Source of the DNA: JAGLON01 sp041394985
Lineage (GTDB): Bacteria > Zixibacteria > MSB-5A5 > GN15 > JAAZOE01
DNA length: 64,000 bases
Direction: 5' to 3'
NCBI GenBank assembly: GCA_041394985.1
Contig: JAWLBI010000001.1
Coordinates: 2,418,001-2,482,000, forward strand
A program made the position numbers and the translations under genes. The notes beneath the pieces are model-generated. The model was not told the DNA's origin. It saw nothing but the letters and a program-made list of their open reading frames with translations, and searched no databases. Position 1 is the first letter of the stretch, and each line of letters starts with the position of its first letter. Shown one piece after another: positions 60,919 through 64,000 of this stretch.

Positions 60919-62637
60919 ATGCGCTGGAGCCAGACTTATATTCCGACCCTTCGAAATGTCCCCGCCGAGGCGGAGCTTATATCTCACCAGTATTTACTGC
61001 GAGGCGGCTATATGCGCCGTCTGGCCGCGGGCGTGTACAATTATTTGCCGCTAATGCAGCGGGTTATTGCCAAAGTGTCGGCTATCGTGCGCGAGGAGAT
61101 GAATGCCTCGGGATCGGTCGAGATTCTCATGCCGGTACTGCATCCCGCAGAGGTTTGGCAGAAATCCGGGCGCTGGGATGTCATCGGCAAAGAGCTGATT
61201 CGTCTGAAAGACCGCCACAATCATGATATGGCTCTGGGGCCGACGCACGAAGAGATTATCACGAGCCTGGTGGCCGGTGAGCTAAAAAGCTACAAGCAGA
61301 TGCCTCTGAATATGTATCAGATTCAGACAAAATTCCGCGATGAAATTCGGCCTCGGTTTGGTCTCATGCGCGGGCGCGAATTCATTATGAAGGACGCCTA
61401 TTCATTTGATGTCGATTATGAGGCGCATAAGATCGCCTATAAGAAAATGGTCGATGCCTATTTCAAGGTATTCGAGCGGTGCGGCGTTGCGGCTAAAAAA
61501 GTCGAATCTGATACCGGCGCAATGGGCGGTTCCGGAGCGCATGAGTTTATGGTATTGGTTGAGACCGAAGGCGGGGAAGAGACGATTATTTCCTGTGACG
61601 CCTGCGAATATGCCGCCAATGTCGAAAAGGCAGTCTTCCGCGAATTGAATCCTCCGGAGCAGGATACCGAGCAGAAGGCGCTGAAACCGGTGGATACGCC
61701 CGGAGCGGCGACAATTGAAGAAATTACGAAATTCCTGGATATGCCCGCATATAAATTCGCCAAGACGCTGATTTATCTGGCCGATGGCAAACCGGTAGCC
61801 GCGATGATTCGCGGTGATCGGCAGATCAACGAGGTAAAACTGGGCAATCATTTGAAGTGTCTCGAGTTGGAAATGGCGGGTCCGGAAAAGGTCGTCGAGA
61901 TCACGGGTGCGCCGGTCGGATTTGCCGGACCGGTCGGGTTGTCGATTCCGATTATCGTCGATACCGAGGTTAATGCCATGGTCAATTTCGTGACCGGTGC
62001 CAATAAGGGCGACACGCACAACCTCAATGTCAATATTAACCGCGATTTCAAGGCCTCGGCGGTTCTGGATATTAAAAATGCCTCGGCCGGCGAGGGTTGT
62101 CCTCGGTGTGAGAGCGGCGTTTTGGAAGAATTCAGCGGAATTGAAGTCGGAAATACGTTTACGCTGGGAACGAAATATTCGGATACGCTCAACGGTAAAT
62201 ATCTTGATGCAGAAGGCAATGAGAAGCCGTATTTCATGGGTTCGTATGGAATCGGGGTTACCCGGACGGCTCAGGCGGCGATTGAGAAATTCCATGACGA
62301 CATGGGGATTATTTGGCCTCAAGCCATTGCGCCATATACGATTATTATTTGTCCGCTGAGTATGAACAACGACGAGTTAATAGCCGCGGCTGACGATATA
62401 TATAAGAAATTGACGGCGGCCGGATTCGATGTCTTGTACGATGACCGCCCCGAGCGGGCCGGTGTCAAGTTCAACGATGCCGATTTGATCGGGATTCCGC
62501 TTCGAATCGCCCTCGGAAACAAGTCTTTGGCCGAGGGAAAAGTGGAGTTGAAGCTCCGCTGTGAGAAGGAAGTTGAGGCGGTGGAATTGGACAAGATCGT
62601 GGAGAAAACGGCCGAGATTCTGAAGCGGGCAATATAG
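60919..62637 (+). CDS. proS: Prolyl-tRNA synthetase (bacterial type with editing insert)
   Basis: Charges tRNA-Pro. The 572 residues from ATG 60919 (GTGAGG upstream; GTG 60907 also in frame) include RRLAAGVYNYLPLMQRVIAK, the class II motif 2 part YQIQTKFRDEIRPRFGLMRG, an INS editing domain (about 225-400; PAYKFAKTLIYLADGKPVAA), motif 3 YGIGVTRTAQAAIEK, and a C-terminal anticodon-binding domain (YTIIICPLSMNNDELIAAAD; YDDRPERAGVKFNDADLIGI). Complete and typical of the long bacterial type. Confidence 0.97.
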   Translation: MRWSQTYIPTLRNVPAEAELISHQYLLRGGYMRRLAAGVYNYLPLMQRVIAKVSAIVREEMNASGSVEILMPVLHPAEVWQKSGRWDVIGKELIRLKDRHNHDMALGPTHEEIITSLVAGELKSYKQMPLNMYQIQTKFRDEIRPRFGLMRGREFIMKDAYSFDVDYEAHKIAYKKMVDAYFKVFERCGVAAKKVESDTGAMGGSGAHEFMVLVETEGGEETIISCDACEYAANVEKAVFRELNPPEQDTEQKALKPVDTPGAATIEEITKFLDMPAYKFAKTLIYLADGKPVAAMIRGDRQINEVKLGNHLKCLELEMAGPEKVVEITGAPVGFAGPVGLSIPIIVDTEVNAMVNFVTGANKGDTHNLNVNINRDFKASAVLDIKNASAGEGCPRCESGVLEEFSGIEVGNTFTLGTKYSDTLNGKYLDAEGNEKPYFMGSYGIGVTRTAQAAIEKFHDDMGIIWPQAIAPYTIIICPLSMNNDELIAAADDIYKKLTAAGFDVLYDDRPERAGVKFNDADLIGIPLRIALGNKSLAEGKVELKLRCEKEVEAVELDKIVEKTAEILKRAI

Positions 62638-62646
62638 CCGTTTTTT

Positions 62647-62677
62647 TTGTTGCTTTCCCGTTCTAATTTATTATACT
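62647..62677 (+). promoter_or_regulatory. Possible promoter of rimP-nusA
   Basis: TTGTTG (62647-62652) with either TATTAT (62669-62674, 16-base spacer) or TATACT (62672-62677, 19-base spacer). Moderate match only; it starts 10 bases after proS. Confidence 0.35.
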
Positions 62678-62687
62678 ATTAGGCTTT

Positions 62688-62727
62688 AGTGGGGATTTTT
62701 TCCTTATGAGGGAAATGGCCCCCTTTT
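62688..62727 (+). terminator. Terminator/attenuator-like hairpin in the rimP leader
   Basis: GGGG (62691-62694) can pair with CCCC (62719-62722), enclosing TTTTCC/GGGAAA around TTATGA, followed by T5. It may terminate proS or, if transcription starts at the promoter just upstream, attenuate the rimP-nusA transcript. Confidence 0.45.
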
Positions 62728-62814
62728 TGGTATGTCCAAAAAGTCGACTCAATTGCGACGTTTGGGCAGGGCGCGTTTTAAGGAGAAAAATGCGTAGTCG
62801 GTAGTGTATTGCTT

Positions 62815-63264
62815 ATGATACGAGACGTAAAAACAGATGTGGAGCAGTTGATCGGGCCGATCATCGAGCAGGAAGGATTCGATCTGGTCGAGATAAAACT
62901 GTCTCGCTATAAGAACAATTACCGGCTTCAGATTTTTGTCGATTCGGACGCTGGCGTGACTCTGGATAATTGTGCTCATCTGTCGCGCCTGACTGGTGCG
63001 GCGCTTGATGTGTCGGATATATTCGAATCGAAATATATACTGGAACTATCCTCGCCGGGACTCGACCGGCCGCTGCACACGGAGCGTGAATTCAGGCGTC
63101 GCATAGGCGAGGAAGTTCGGATAGAGTACAAGGAAAACGGCCGTGCACGAAAGGTCCGCGGGACGCTGAAGAGCGTCGAATCCGGACAGATAACCCTCGA
63201 CGGGAAAGACGGCGAATTACACATTGCCCTCGGTGATATCGAAGAGGGCAAGGTCATTATTTAG
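62815..63264 (+). CDS. rimP: Ribosome maturation factor RimP
   Basis: Needed for 30S subunit maturation. The 149 residues from ATG 62815 (a TTG at 62809 is also in frame) show the RimP pattern: EQEGFDLVEIKLSRYKNNYR, LQIFVDSDAGVTLDNCAHLS, YILELSSPGLDRPLHTEREF, and a C-terminal SH3-like domain (GRARKVRGTLKSVESGQITL). It lies directly ahead of nusA, the normal order in the rimP-nusA-infB operon. An AGGAG 30 bases upstream of the ATG precedes a four-codon mini-ORF. Confidence 0.95.
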   Translation: MIRDVKTDVEQLIGPIIEQEGFDLVEIKLSRYKNNYRLQIFVDSDAGVTLDNCAHLSRLTGAALDVSDIFESKYILELSSPGLDRPLHTEREFRRRIGEEVRIEYKENGRARKVRGTLKSVESGQITLDGKDGELHIALGDIEEGKVII

Positions 63265-63278
63265 GCGGAGATGAACAG

Positions 63279-64000
63279 ATGGGCTTTGATACACTTGAAG
63301 CTATTACGCTAATCGCGCGCGACAAAAACATCGACATGGATCTGGTGATTGAGACTGTTGAAGCGGGATTACTGGCTGCGGCGAGAAAAAAGTATGGATT
63401 TATCGATAACCTCTCGTTCAAGTTCGACCACAACGAAGGCGAGTTAACCATGATATCTCTGCGCGTCGTCGTCGACAAGGTGCAGGATAAGTATACCGAG
63501 ATTTCGCTCGATGAAGCGCGGGAGCTCGATCCCGAGGCGGAGCTCGATGACCACATGGAAATGTACATTGATCCGGTCGAGGAGTTCGGGCGCAATGCCA
63601 TTTTATCGGCGAAGCAGATTTTGATTCAGCGTATCCGCGAGGCCGAACGCGATCGCATTTATGACGAATATATTACGCGCGTCGGGCAACTGATTTCCGG
63701 AACGGTGCAGCAGGTGGACAAGGGGAATGTTATCGTGAATCTCGGTCGTGCCGAGGCGATTCTTCCGGTGCGCGAGCAGATATCTCGCGAGAAATATCGG
63801 CAGGGCGATCGTTTACGCGCCGTCATTCTCGATGTCCAGAAGTCGATGAAAGGCCCGCAGATTATACTCTCGCGCGTCAGCACCGATTTCATTCTGCGCC
63901 TGTTCGAATTGGAAGTACCGGAGATTTTCGAGAAGATTATCGAAGTTCGGGCTATCGCTCGCGAGGCCGGCGATCGCACGAAGCTGGCGGTGTATTCGGC
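63279..64000 (+). CDS. nusA: Transcription termination/antitermination factor NusA (3' end outside window)
   Basis: Binds RNA polymerase and controls pausing and termination. About 240 residues are in the window and the frame is open at the edge. The start is ATG 63279 with GGAG at 8-base spacing. The N-terminal polymerase-binding domain begins MGFDTLEAITLIARDKNIDM; AGLLAAARKKYGF and IDPVEEFGRNAILSAKQILI follow; then the S1 domain (LISGTVQQVDKGNVIVNLGR) and the start of the first KH domain (RVSTDFILRLFELEVPEIFE). It lies 14 bases after rimP. Confidence 0.95.
   Translation, partial: MGFDTLEAITLIARDKNIDMDLVIETVEAGLLAAARKKYGFIDNLSFKFDHNEGELTMISLRVVVDKVQDKYTEISLDEARELDPEAELDDHMEMYIDPVEEFGRNAILSAKQILIQRIREAERDRIYDEYITRVGQLISGTVQQVDKGNVIVNLGRAEAILPVREQISREKYRQGDRLRAVILDVQKSMKGPQIILSRVSTDFILRLFELEVPEIFEKIIEVRAIAREAGDRTKLAVYS

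Noticed and set aside
61402..62322. 306-codon - strand open frame inside proS
   Set aside because: Antisense shadow of a complete, canonical prolyl-tRNA synthetase.
1..64000. CRISPR arrays, rRNA genes, complete insertion sequences, prophage or integrase genes
   Set aside because: No regularly spaced direct repeats, no rRNA-like sequence and no transposase, integrase or phage structural genes were seen on either strand.

Overview
The window is a stretch of chromosome from a diderm (Gram-negative type) bacterium. It carries LptD, BamD, LolA, TolC and lipoproteins, all of which need an outer membrane. The two GWxTD-domain proteins, the four DUF1573 proteins and a secreted protein ending in a dockerin pair (GDANNDGGLNIGDAVYLITY type) point to the FCB side of the tree. 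My best guess is candidate phylum Zixibacteria or a close relative, inferred from gene content and not from a marker-gene tree. Almost all genes are on the + strand and tightly packed. There are no rRNA genes, no CRISPR array, no complete insertion sequence and no prophage.

Layout. 1-1677 (-): membrane protein with zinc ribbon, PEGA domain and TPR, running off the left edge. 1.9-3.6 kb: a lipoprotein and a decayed fragment of a paralogue. 3.7-6.7 kb: membrane pyrophosphatase and a Yip1-family protein. 6.8-15.5 kb: an export operon (TolC-like, MacA-like, ABC ATPase, two MacB-like permeases) running into two GWxTD-domain proteins. 15.5-19.4 kb (-): a HesB/IscA-like gene and four tandem DUF1573 genes. 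19.7-23.6 kb: a putative outer-membrane protein, lexA under a textbook promoter-operator, a repeat-rich intergenic island, and a small membrane protein/DUF6504/dinB operon. 23.8-27.2 kb: aminotransferase, a DapF-like protein and an MFS transporter. 27.3-34.9 kb: argS-aroA-aroE-aroK-aroB-aroQ and a secreted pseudo-peptidase. 35.0-41.9 kb: MATE pump, FAH-family hydrolase, AlaX-like editing protein, LptD. 42.1-55.4 kb: HU, then a long overlapping operon ftsK-lolA-rimO-slt-bamD-nadD-polA-coaE-tkt-aminotransferase. 55.5-59.1 kb: NlpC/P60 peptidase, dipeptide epimerase and amidase, likely a muropeptide-processing operon. 59.2-60.8 kb (-): dockerin protein and tRNA-Arg(CCG). 60.9-64 kb: proS, rimP and the start of nusA.

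Most interesting region. In three genes at 15.5-19.4 kb an in-frame TGA interrupts an otherwise open frame exactly where a conserved cysteine belongs: one HesB/IscA-like gene and two of the four DUF1573 genes. The frame continues with full homology after the TGA, and each TGA is followed at SECIS-like distance by a hairpin. The two neighbouring DUF1573 paralogues have ordinary Cys codons and lack the hairpin. TGA is an ordinary stop in many other genes of the window. The economical reading is that these are selenoproteins, two of them DUF1573 proteins with a U-G-C motif in place of C-G-C. HesB-like selenoproteins are known; I do not know of described DUF1573 selenoproteins. Automated gene calling would split or truncate all three genes. 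The Sec machinery (selA, selB, selC, selD) is not in this window and must be sought elsewhere in the genome.

Other points: an SOS-type operator (CTG-N10-CAG) inside the lexA promoter; a DapF-like protein with Ser at both catalytic Cys positions; an M2/M3-like peptidase without its zinc motif; a MITE-like element; and a promoter-hairpin-start arrangement in front of the MATE gene.
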